In this document: positions 52,635 through 61,915 of the stretch, piece by piece
Layout of the letters: every line of letters starts with the position of its first letter
How positions within the stretch are numbered: position 1 is the stretch's first letter
Assembly: GCF_003171515.1 (NCBI RefSeq)
Contig: NC_089399.1
Span: 3,286,001 to 3,350,000, forward strand
Source: Pyrenophora tritici-repentis
Taxonomy: Eukaryota > Ascomycota > Dothideomycetes > Pleosporales > Pleosporaceae
DNA: 64,000 bases
Direction of reading: 5' to 3'
Position numbers and translations under genes: made by a program
Notes under the pieces: generated by a model
Database searches by the model: none
Told to the model about the DNA's origin: nothing
What the model saw: only the letters and a program-made list of their open reading frames with translations

Positions 52635-53782
52635 AAAACCAAGATAGAACGGCCTTCGGCCAAAGTCCTACATAGTCTCTGACTGAAAAAGGACTCTAAT
52701 GGAATAATAATAATAATAATAATAATAATAGAGGGGTTATTGCAAGACACCAGAACTTGTTACCTAAAGCCATCACAATATCCATTGTTTGCAACCTCTA
52801 TGGGTGTGTCAATCTAGTGTGGATCCCAAAAATGTGCCTTGGCGTACCATGATCATCCCAGGTTGGGATCCATGCAAAACCTTGGTGTGCGAGCCGAAGG
52901 TCGGGGTCGCTGCGATATTGTCCGATTCTAGTTCGGTAATCTTGTATGCGTGTTAATCTCTGTCATCCATGTTCAACTGAGTACCACGAACCGTAGAGAG
53001 TGACTATCTCCCTTGAAGGATTTGTCGCCCTTGGATCTTGTCCCAGCTTGCCTTTGGCAGACTCGTAAATGTAGTCGCCGAGATGGACCTATACACATCG
53101 GTCAGTGGTGTTGAGGCCAGGCGTGTCTTGCAACTAACAAAGAAATCTACATTGTTTTTTCTGGCAGCGTTTCCGTAGGCGTTAAAGTATCCATTTTGCC
53201 TGTTAGAGCATGAGAAGATGGCAAGACCAATCTTCGACACCTCATCATATTCATCAGGGCTCGTCTTTGTTCTGCCGAGCGGACTCTTGTTAGAACTGCC
53301 GCAGACGTTGAACTGGTAGTAATATTGGGTGAATGGTGTCAGATTCTTGGCCTCAATCTTTCGAGGGTTAGCGGACTGGACACAGCTCAATGAACGGCTT
53401 TTACCTTGATTGTAAAGTCAATATCGGACGTAGTGTATGCTTAACCATGATCGGCAACGGTCGTAAATTTGCTGTCAGTACCAACGCAATAGTCGACGCA
53501 AATGGGGCTTGGTGAAGCTTTAATGTACTTTTCCGTCTCGTGGCTGTAGAACGCTACATTGCCTGTAACTGTTACGTTTGACCTGTCGTGTTTAGATGAT
53601 GGCGCAATGCGCATCCAGAGAATAACGGAGCGAGGGTGGGGGTCCCCAGATGCGACGCCGTGTGTGAAATTCAGCTGTGTGGGGTCCCATGGAGTGGCAC
53701 GCTTGACAAGTCTTCTCTTTGCGACTTTGGGCACATCAATACCAAGTTCTTGGTGCCGACGTGAGGGCGAATGGTAGTTCAA

Positions 53783-54886
53783 GTTACCCTCGAATGACCC
53801 ACAAGCGAACGAGTGTCACGGTAACCACCGTGGTCCCCTTGACACTCCTGCCTCTGACCCATGCGCTCCTGCTCTTAACCCGTACGCTCCTGTCTCCAAT
53901 CCGCACGCTCCTATCGCAACAGTGCAATGTACTATCCTCGACAGTATGCCACTACCTCGACAACCGTATGACATCACACGAGCTTTCTTCCGCTATGTAT
54001 CTTTCTTGGGTGGAACTCTCCACTTCTTTTCTTCACACAACGTCTTGTATTTACACTTGAGTACTGTACGTAGCACATAAATCAAACCTCTTCATAAGTT
54101 CTGAGATTACTGCTCGTTGCCTCTCGTGACAACGAGATCAGTGGAGCCGCTGCGAGTAATATGGAGAGCATCCTGAGAAAGGTGGGCAAGCTGTGGTAGC
54201 CTACTCTAAGCCCCATCCTAGAGCCCGAATCTACTTATATACCATCATTAGTCCTTTGATACGCGGACATCATTTTACAATCACATCTGCCCTCTGTGTC
54301 TCTTACCTGTACTACGACATCTTCCTGATACCACTAACGCATCGCGCACTCGGTACGAGCTCGACGGCGATGGTAGCCAATAGAAATTACTACATTGACA
54401 GTGTGTAGAGCAGTGCTTGTCCGTAACGGAAGGCGACATATGCACGATGCGCATGTGCGGGCATGTTGGCTTATAATTGGTCAAACACATTCTCATCCCG
54501 TCTGTCAATCAAGCCACTATGTGTACACTCTACACGACTTGCCCTTGGCACAGAAGGTAAAGCCTGGAAGAAAGGCTAAACAGCCGAAGTAAAAAGCGCG
54601 GCGAATTTTGTTCAACGGCAAGCGACACGAGGGAACATGGGGTAGTGTTAACTTAGTTCCGGGCTAACTTGGGCTATTAACTATCGTTCTAACTTACCTA
54701 GCCAGTGCTCGGCCCTACTACTACCATGACAAATGTTACTTTAACGTCCTGGCTTGTACCAGAAGTTGTTTTCCAGGACTTGACTTGGTGACAACAGAAT
54801 TAAGGCGGAGAGGAGGAATTTGCTGATGTATTCGGTTTGTGTGCTTTCCAGATCCGCCTTCCCCCACTCATCCTTCATCATTCGTC
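53783..54886. other. Intergenic, no supported gene
   Basis: This 1.1 kb lies upstream of both PhoD (leftward) and the RRM-like gene (rightward). It has short repeats such as CCGTACGCTCCTG/CCGCACGCTCCT at 53876-53910. The first exon of PhoD, with its signal peptide, probably lies here but I could not place it. Confidence 0.4.
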
Positions 54887-56296
54887 ATGTCGACCGGTAC
54901 TATCACCTCGGCTTTCAGTCGCACGAGATTTGGATATCTGGCGCTTCAGTCGTCTCCAAGACTACATCCTGACCCACATCACAATCGTTTAGCCCGGCTG
55001 CCGAGTCCAACTCTGTTACGCAGTCGCACTGCGTGTCGCCTCTTTCCAGGAATTCGCGGGCTACACACCTACTTTCCAACCAAGGAGTATCAACTGTTGC
55101 CGTTCAATAACCTTTCAAGTCTACTCAACTACTATCTTCCATAGGATAGCGGCAGGACTATTGAATTCGAGAGCTTGCCCGAAATGGCCATTGAAGAGGA
55201 CGTTCGGAGATTGCTAGATGACTTTGGCTTTTCTGCAGAATTCATGATAATGCAGTATAATCCTTTCAATGGTCACAACCTAGGGAAACAACTCTGGGCG
55301 ATTTTGCCCACGACTGAAGATGCGCAACGATCCACAGAGGAAGTCGATGGTGCGCCATTGTTTTACAAAAGAATCAGAGTCGGTCCGGCTAAAGGTCCGA
55401 ACGAAGTAAGAGGTAGAATTCGACAAGATCTTGAACTCTATTGGGGATGGCATGCGGCAAATAAACCAGGTCTTGAGAATCTGTGATTGTGTGTACCTCA
55501 TCTGTCACCTCCAACCAATGTACGAATTGCTTACATCCAAGATTGGCGCAGTTAATAACATACTCTGTCAGATTTTCGCATCTATGAGAGCAGGTAAATG
55601 ACTCCGCTATATAGTAGTACGCATGAACAGCTGCTTGAAAATATTTCTAGGTCTTTCTATCTGTGTAGAGAACATGCCTAAGAGGAGAAGTGCGATAGGA
55701 ACGATCATAAAAGAGGATATATACAATCTGTTCTACTCCTTCGATGTCGAGTGTATGCGCCACATCTATTTAAGGACAATACGTTCAAACCGTCCTTTTT
55801 CGCCATATACACTTTACATGAATCTAGCCACGGCTGAACAAGCACAGGGATTGCTGATTACATACAATAAGCATGTCTTTATGGGTCGCAAACTTAACAT
55901 CTCACTTGCCAAGCCACCCATGCATGTCTTGGGCCGTTTATCGTGGGACGGTGGTCGACCTGGAGTGTAGGTTTCACTCGCAGATGTGCTCGCAAGATGA
56001 CACTAACACCTGTTTCGCGCAGGCACAACACCCCTCGAGATCAAGGATCTGCTGTCGGGACCAACTTCGAACATGTACGTGATTTACTGTTCACTATTTG
56101 CTGCTTGGTTTTATCGTCGGTCCAAAGAAAACCACATCCAGAGCTCATAGTAACCGTCTCCGCAGATGCAAGAAGAGTTATTGCGAAAATCAGTGTTATG
56201 TACAATGGATTGGGGTCTATGGGTGCCAGGGTACGTCCAAACATTACTAAAGCTGACTGGACGCAAGGTGATCTACAATTCAGACACAAATACTGA
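54887..56296 (+). CDS. Divergent multi-RRM protein with mitochondrial-type N-terminus
   Basis: I join four or five exons from the ATG at 54887. The N-terminus is basic, rich in Ser/Arg and lacks acidic residues (TSAFSRTRFGYLALQSSPRL, then LLRSRTACRLFPGIRGLHTY), as in mitochondrial presequences. Splicing at about 55092-55150 gives FPTK-DGRTIEFESLP. Three RRM-like units follow: IEEDVRRLLDDFGFSAEFMI to PLFYKRIRVGPAKGP; SICVENMPKRR to GRKLNISLAKPP; and TPLEIKDLLSGPTSN to VTVSADARRVIAKISVMYNG. Aromatic RNP residues are partly missing. The join between units 1 and 2 needs a weak donor (GTCTTG, about 55470) or the gene stops at 55486. RNA binding in mitochondria is an inference. Confidence 0.5.
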
Positions 56297-56640
56297 GTAG
56301 ATGAGGCCGCCAGCAGCCTTAAAGACACATTAGACCGCAATTCATCAATACAACGTGACAATCACGTAGTACGGCTATGAATACAGTATCTTTAGAGCAA
56401 AGGGGCTGGTATAGTCTGTGCTGTGTGTATGGACGCATGGTACTTGTCGAGACGCGGTGAGAGCCTTCACTAGTATTCACGGTGAATCAGGCTTCCCGTG
56501 CTCTGATTGGCCAGGCACTGATTAGTCAGCTGCTCCGTGCGCGCACCATAGATATTCTCTCTTCTCCCGTAGCTCCAATACAACAAGTTCACGCACGTTT
56601 TCTCCACCTTCATCAGTACTTTCATAAGAAAGCTACAAAA
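56297..56640. other. Intergenic flank of pogo fragment
   Basis: No gene was seen. It may hold one end of the pogo-like remnant, but no terminal repeat was recognised. Confidence 0.35.
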
Positions 56641-56649
56641 AGTCTTTTG

Positions 56650-57001
56650 TACGTGTTTCTACCACCACAGCAGGTTATGACGCGGATGTCCTTCATACTT
56701 CTGCTCACGTCCCTCTACCTCAAGCTGCGTCTCAGCATCTCTCCTTGTAACTATTTCCTCTGCCTCATCTCTGCGATAGGCTCCCTCCCTTGCGGATCCG
56801 CTTTTTGTTGCGCTTTCTTCGCTCACTTGCAGCTTGATTTGCCTGCTCAACCTTATTGCGTTTTGCGGGTGTTGTACCACGTCGGGTGCTAAGAGTGCTC
56901 TGAGGAATATTGTACATAGCAGCTAGTCGACGTCTCTCCCTGTGCAGCGAAAAACTCGGTGACCTAACAATCATCGATATAACCTCAAAAAGGTAGCACA
57001 C
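56650..57001 (-). pseudogene. Pogo/Tc1-like transposase fragment, apparently internally deleted
   Basis: Leftward coding pieces in two frames. The first reads RRRLAAMYNIPQSTLSTRRG TTP, a psq-type helix-turn-helix as at the N-terminus of fungal pogo transposases. It is followed almost at once by KVEQANQAASERRKRNKKRI and RKGGSL, which looks like the basic C-terminal tail of the same proteins. If so, the whole DDE region of some 300 residues is missing between them. A second frame continues (DEAEEIVTRRDAETQLEVEG). No inverted ends or TA duplication were identified. Confidence 0.45.
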
Positions 57002-57300
57002 TGTCCGACACAGAGCTCTATCTTATAAGTTGTTTTCTGTCTACTGGGATTTTCTTTGCAGTAATCTGCAGTATAATTGTCTAATAAATTCTTAAGTATC
57101 GAATTAGAGTTAACTATCACAATTGCAAAAAGTCTAAACAGATAACATGCCTCTACCTGACAAACACAAAAAGCGTAAAAAGGGTGCTGTTAACACATTT
57201 GCAAGTGACCGTGCGAAATTAATTCAATACAGAAATTTATTACAGTGCTACATTGGTCTTATCTCTCCAAATTCTTTATCAGAATATTGAAAGCAGTTCA
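57002..57300. other. AT-rich spacer
   Basis: AT-rich sequence between the transposon remnant and the P450 fragment. No feature was identified. Confidence 0.4.
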
Positions 57301-57306
57301 ATCGAT

Positions 57307-58180
57307 ATGGATGCAGAGATGTGGACTACTTGGTCCGGTAGCTCGGCAGCCTTGAGCGTTATGACTTGCTTTTTCGCACCGCGTGCCATCTACAATATTC
57401 TATTCCATCTACTCAAATGTCTTCCAGGGCCGTTCATCGCCAAAATCACCGGCTTTGGCTGTTTTAGCATGACTACGGTAGTAACCCACTCACCAAGTTG
57501 CTAGAGTTGCACAGAAAACTTGGTATGCCCCCGTTGCGCACTAGCAACAGCGGAAATGACACGCTGATCCTTCATCAGGTCCCCTGGTGCGTATCTCACC
57601 AAACGAGGTCTTCATCAACGATAACTCGGCGTCGTCAACTATCTATGCGCGGTCCAATGAGCCTTGGGTCAAGGCGCGATACCATTGCAAGGCGTTTCAA
57701 AGCTCAACAGCCTATAGTATCTTTACAGAACTAGACCCTGTCGTGCACGCCAAGCACTTGAAGTTACTGAATCCGTCATTCTCGCACGCCAAAATTGCGA
57801 AGAGCCAATCACTATTGTACTCATACAGTACCAAGTTGATTGAGCAGATGCGGATATGGACGCAGGCACATGAAGGGGGTGTTGGTGCCATAGGTCTCTC
57901 GGATGCCTTCCGGGGCTTCGCCTTAGACGTCGTTACTGACTGGACTTTTGGACAATCGACAAAGTGTATGAAAACGTTCGACGCAACGATCCGCGTCGAT
58001 GGCTCGTCGACGATACTAGCAAGATGGATCGCCTACCTGCAGATCTTTTCCAAGGGGACCCTTCCGTGTATTGGGCAGAAGTAAGTGTTACAAAGATCTC
58101 TATACATGTTTTTAAGCGATTGTTGACCATAATCTACGGCAGTTTGGCTATCGCTATGCAGCGAACTGCTATCTCGTAGG
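57307..58180 (+). pseudogene. Cytochrome P450, N-terminal half only
   Basis: The fragment starts with a membrane anchor-like segment (SSAALSVMTCFFAPRAIYNI) and the proline-rich hinge CLPGPFIAKITG. A frame break lies near 57470. LLELHRKLG then joins, through an intron ending catcag (about 57515-57578), to GPLVRISPNEVFINDNSAS, typical of the region before helix B in fungal P450s. It continues through helices C-E (EPWVKARYHCKAF, LLNPSFSHAKIA, FRGFALDVVTDWTFGQS). It ends soon after FSKGTLPCIGQK. The I helix (AGxxT), ExxR and the Cys heme loop are absent before the convergent SDR gene begins, so no heme site exists. Confidence 0.8.
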
Positions 58181-58477
58181 TGGTCTCTAATTTCCGTTTC
58201 CACGGAGTAGATGATCGCAACATCAAAACTTGGGAATACGTTAGTGTACTTTTTGGCCCGCCACTGTCTTTAGAGATGGCTTGTGATCCAGTGCTTTGAT
58301 TTACGAAGGAGGTTCGTGGTAGATCACTTCAGGATTAGCTTAACCGCCACGAGATTGCTGCGCAATAATTGAGCACAGCGTGTTCCGATCATGATTTGAG
58401 TGCCGAGTATGCAACTCAATTAAATATCATTTAGACATTTATGCTATCTCTCCGAAAGAGACAACGATCTCGTAGGC
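58181..58477. other. Spacer where the P450 C-terminal half should be
   Basis: About 300 bp with no P450-like coding in any frame. It appears to be a deletion junction followed by the SDR 3' region. Confidence 0.45.
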
Positions 58478-59515
58478 CTAATTTCCTAGCTTCTCCACAA
58501 GCTCCTCGGACAGCTTCCACAGCCTTTCCGCTTTTTCTTCATTTACTGCCCATTCAGCTGGCTCGGCAAGTTGGCAGTCGCTTAACCACACTCCCTTTTC
58601 GGGGGATAAGCTGGGATCCAGTGCTGCCACCAGTGCTGTAGCACTGCCCTGGTCAATATCCTTCGTCATGACTTCTGCGACCAAGGTCCTGACAGATTCT
58701 GGCATAGTGGCTAGACCATGTTTCCCTCCTGTACTGTACACAGCACCTGGATGGATTGCAAAGGCATATATCCCTTGTTTTGATAGCAATCGATTGAGCT
58801 GTACTACGAACAGAACATTCGCGGTTTTACTCTGCCCGTACGCAAGTATTGGACTGAATCTGTCCGTTTCTACTGCTGTGGAATCGAAATATTTCGCAAC
58901 GGCAAGCCAATCTGGCTTTTCGTCGATAGGGAGCTTCCTATCACCATCGAAATTGTAATCGCTAAAACGGAATGGGCTAAAATAGCTTGCGAAGCTGCTG
59001 ATAGCCACAATGCGCGTTGCACCATAAGGATTCCTCTTAGCGGCGGCAAGCAGCTTTGGAAGCAGCAGTTGGACAAGTAGGAAATGGCCTAAGTGATTGG
59101 TGCCGAAATGTATCTCCCGGCCATCGATAGTGAGCTGGCGCTCAGTACTGTTAAATAAGCCGCCGGCATTCGTAACTACGATGTGAATCTCTTTGACAAG
59201 ACTCTCTCCAAGAATCTCGTTTGCTGCTTGACGAACGGATTGGAGTGAGACAAGGTTCAGTACAACGTTGAGGAACTGCGTCGATGGGTATTCGGTGGCG
59301 ATTTGCCGAGTTGTCTCTTCTACGCGAGTTCTGCTGCGACCGGTCGCAATGATGAGGGATGCACCGCCGTGCGCAAATGAACGAGCGATAGCTTCGCCAA
59401 TGCCTCCGGGGGAAACACCTGTGATGAGAACTGTTTTACCAGCGAGAAGAGAGGAGTAAGTTTTGGCGACTTCCAGGCCGCCAGTTTCTTTGTTGAAACC
59501 CGCGTTTGAAGCCAT
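58478..59515 (-). CDS. Short-chain dehydrogenase/reductase, retinol-dehydrogenase-like
   Basis: A single-exon protein of 345 residues from the ATG at 59515 (MASNAGFNKETGG). The NAD(P) motif is KTVLITGVSPGGIGEAIARS. The structural NNAG motif reads VVTNAGGLF. The active site is AISSFASYFS (Ser) and YGQSKTANVLFV (Tyr-x3-Lys), with HPGAVYSTGG after it. A classical catalytic set is therefore present. The length and the long insert before the Tyr (NFDGDRKLPIDEKPDWLAVA) fit the retinol dehydrogenase/protochlorophyllide reductase-like SDRs common in fungi. The substrate is unknown. It lies next to a P450 fragment and an enoyl-reductase-like gene, which hints at a former secondary-metabolism group, but no core enzyme is here. 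Confidence 0.9.
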   Translation of the reverse strand: MASNAGFNKETGGLEVAKTYSSLLAGKTVLITGVSPGGIGEAIARSFAHGGASLIIATGRSRTRVEETTRQIATEYPSTQFLNVVLNLVSLQSVRQAANEILGESLVKEIHIVVTNAGGLFNSTERQLTIDGREIHFGTNHLGHFLLVQLLLPKLLAAAKRNPYGATRIVAISSFASYFSPFRFSDYNFDGDRKLPIDEKPDWLAVAKYFDSTAVETDRFSPILAYGQSKTANVLFVVQLNRLLSKQGIYAFAIHPGAVYSTGGKHGLATMPESVRTLVAEVMTKDIDQGSATALVAALDPSLSPEKGVWLSDCQLAEPAEWAVNEEKAERLWKLSEELVEKLGN

Positions 59516-60349
59516 GTGTTGCGTGCAGGACAAAATGAATTTGAAGGGATAATAAGGTTGTTGTACTGGTAGAGCTACAGAAAGCGATTATATACACTAC
59601 TAGGACATATGAGAAAGTGACCGAGGAGCACGTGAGAGATGTGAACCACAGTGTACTTAGTGAGATAACTAAGATCCTTGGCTGACATGGGGATTTGTGC
59701 TGCAACCCCTCATCTGCCTCGTCCGTCTCTTCCGTCTCGTCCGCATTTTCCGCCTCGTCCGCCTTTTCCGCCTTGTCCGCCTCGTCCGTCTCGTCCGTCT
59801 TGTCCACTGTGCCTGCAGTCTCCTTATTATTCTAGTAGTAGCTTATCGCATGATCTTAGCTAGAAGTTATTACCCCTACGTCTTCACAAATACAGCAATA
59901 ATAAAATTTCAACCTTGTCGATAGCTTTATGTATAGAGGCTTTTCCTTTTGCTAGATAATACTTTCTGAGATTAGGCTCTTTTATACGGGTGTAGTCCGT
60001 GTATAAATAAAAAGACTATGCTGCCGATGAGTACACGTAAGCACAGTGTATGTGGGTAGTAAAGCAAAGCTTTTAGTATTGTATAAGGTAACTACTACCG
60101 TGCCGAACAGGTCAATGCCTGATATGCCCCACGAAAACTACTATACAATTGAGGTCGATGCCTAGTCAGAGTATTTCTCGCTCATGCCTTCGGGCCTTTT
60201 GCGAGCGTCCAAGCGGCGCTTAGACACTATCGCTCTATATATGTCCTGTCCCGATCTTGGTATGTCTATGCGACTGCCCCTTGAGCATAATCCTTTACAG
60301 TCATACTGTGTGCTCTCTCTCATCCTCTATTTGAACGCAGTAAGATTCT
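59516..60349. other. Intergenic with tandem repeat
   Basis: This is the promoter of the SDR gene plus unassigned AT-rich sequence. It contains a TCGTC/TCCGCC tandem repeat at 59710-59810. Confidence 0.5.
59710..59810. repeat. Imperfect CGTC/CCGC tandem repeat
   Basis: Units such as CTCGTCCGT, TTTTCCGCC and CTTGTCCGC, about 9 bp each with 15-bp higher order, repeat over about 100 bp. Leftward they would encode Asp/Glu/Ala/Lys repeats (DEADKAEKADEAENADE), but no gene start or context supports translation. Confidence 0.8.
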
Positions 60350-61428
60350 TTACTCGACCCTGTACACAAGCTTCACACCGGAGACCTTACCGTCCTTCAG
60401 ATCCTGCAGACCTTGCGGAACACTGGCCAACCCATCTCGCACCTCGACTGGATGCGTCTTGATCTTGCCGTTGTTAAGCCAGTCTTCAGCCTGTCTCCAG
60501 AACTTGGCACCGAATTCGTAGTCAGTCTGGCTGGCATCGCGTTTATCGTCGTATTTTTCACCAAGCGCCGTGTAGGCCAAGGTGAACTTGGTTTTGACGT
60601 CGTTTCTCGGGTAGTCCTTCACTGGCAGGAGCGCAGACATGTGACCTCCACTGGAACTGATGGCTGCAGCGGTGATGTCGAAAGAATTGCCTTCGGCAAT
60701 GCAGTCAAACGCGAGCTTGAGCTTATCGTTTGTCGCCTTCCGTATCTTGGCACCTACATCGGCCTCGTTGTAGTCGAGAACGTGGTCCGCGCCTAGCTTG
60801 CGCAGCAGGTCGAAGTTGTGCGGAGAGGCCGTTGCAATGACTTCGCAGCCAGATTGTTTCGCAAACTGGATGGCAAGTGTACCTGTTGCAGTAGATCCAC
60901 CATAGATCAACACCGAGGTAGGTTCTTGTACCTTGGCTGGGGGTAGTGGCAGGCCAAGTTCCTGATACAAGCCTTGGGCGACTGTGGTAATTCCGACGCC
61001 CAAGGTTGCGGCATCCACGAAAGACATGTTATCGGGGATCTTTGCGTTGATACCGGCCTTGGTCTTGATGTACTCGGCAAAAGCACCATTGGAATGATCT
61101 GCTGGGTCGCCTGGGAAATATCAGCAAGCATTCTATGACAGGACCAACACATCAACTTACCTCCACGAACGAAGCCGGCGATTCGGTCTCCGACCTGGTA
61201 GGTGGTCACGCTCTTGCCAATTTCTTCGACTACACCAGCATAGTCACACCCGGCAATAGCGCCAGGTGCTGTTGACCGTTCGATGTTCTTCCAATCAGTT
61301 GGGTTTAGTGCTACAGCTTTGGTCTTGACAAGAAGCCAATTGTCGCTTGGAATTTTAGGTAGGGGTACGTCGTTCCTCAATTCAGAGACACCTTTTGAGA
61401 CGTGAACGACTGCTTTTTGGGTAGACAT
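60350..61428 (-). CDS. Zinc-independent MDR, enoyl-reductase-like
   Basis: Exon 1 (61428 to about 61160) and exon 2 (about 61110 to 60350) join over a 49-nt intron (gtaagt...tcccag) at VRGG-DPADHS, giving about 343 residues. The GroES-like domain has [12 protein letters not shown] and [18 protein letters not shown]. The Rossmann domain has [20 protein letters not shown] (AxxGxxG-type loop), [18 protein letters not shown] and FDCIAEGNS. No catalytic zinc ligands are seen. This set matches the trans-acting enoyl reductase/ToxD-like MDRs, which reduce double bonds for polyketide synthases or act on small enones; whether it serves a pathway is unknown. The gene is intact. It is convergent with nothing; a ~0.8 kb spacer separates it from the SDR. 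Confidence 0.87.
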
Positions 61429-61915
61429 GGTTTTTATGTGGATGGAGCGCTTGAATGATAGATTCAAAAGGTTATTTGGGATAAATCTGAAGACTTTCTA
61501 CTTGGTATTGATGTTACAATATATACCTCCACTATTTTATATGCTAGTTGTTGATTTATAATGGAACGACAGCGTCATCTACACAACCTACAAATCGGCT
61601 CGGACGAAGTGGGGTATGTTCGGCGAATACACCATTTACGCCTAGCTGCAAGCAGTGTTACCAATAATATGGATACCCATGGCTTCATACCGACCTGTCT
61701 CGTCAGAAAAGGAACGATGTCGCGGCCATGGCGTAGTTGTAGGCTGCCGATGACATGCGGGTGAATGGCCCAAGCTTTCTCGCAAGCATCCGTGCAAGGG
61801 TCCAGCATCGCGTCTCCAAGGACCAGCATTTACGCGTAGCTTTAACCACAACCCCCTCCAATTGTACCACCAGACTCAAACTACATCCATACTCAGTAAA
61901 CTGTGAACGTAAACA
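61429..61915. other. Divergent promoter region
   Basis: This stretch lies between the leftward MDR gene and the rightward MED7 gene. No other gene was supported. Confidence 0.5.

Larger units (their letters stand above)
47625..52729 (+). mobile_element. 5'-truncated LINE (copy 2) carrying a nested Copia element
   Basis: The insert is flanked by a 12-bp duplication AGAGGGGTTATT (47613-47624 and 52730-52741) and ends in (TAA)n. Without the nested Copia element and its duplication it is about 1.3 kb. Only the end of ORF2 remains, open from about 47630 to 48673: an RNase H domain with all four acidic residues (YSDASQ, NGELEG, YADNQAA, NERADYLA) and WAPGHTDIVGN, followed by a CxC-H-C knuckle (CTCQNIQTPEHLLLYC). 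This order is typical of fungal Tad1/I-like LINEs. The 3' region shares the terminal hairpins with copy 1 and with the SINE. It lies in a PhoD intron. Confidence 0.9.
45992..53782 (-). pseudogene. PhoD-type alkaline phosphatase/phosphodiesterase, interrupted
   Basis: The gene can be traced in many short exons. N-terminal domain: NFTHGVASGDPHPRSVILWM. Metallophosphatase motifs: FFVHLGDYIYESAKGKLG (made by splicing out gttagt...gtatag), WDDHEVANNGYCDGF, YFEWMP, FLAGDLHANWVSDLVW, and the C-terminal ELQWTEGYYRGYYELYI plus ISPEELNAQYFGSPSVASRN. Six or so introns of 44-60 nt can be read. Damage: TAA at 53441-53443, TAA at 47356-47358, TGA at 46842-46844, a 445-bp insert at 46322-46766 in an exon, and a LINE carrying a Copia element in an intron (47602-52763). 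The extreme 5' end (signal peptide exon) was not found. Family members are secreted, calcium- and iron-dependent phosphodiesterases that scavenge phosphate. Confidence 0.88.

Noticed and set aside
47602..52763. LINE insertion as the cause of PhoD inactivation
   Set aside because: The joined flanks show that it landed in a 45-nt intron. The nonsense codons and the exon insert at 46322-46766 damage the coding sequence directly.
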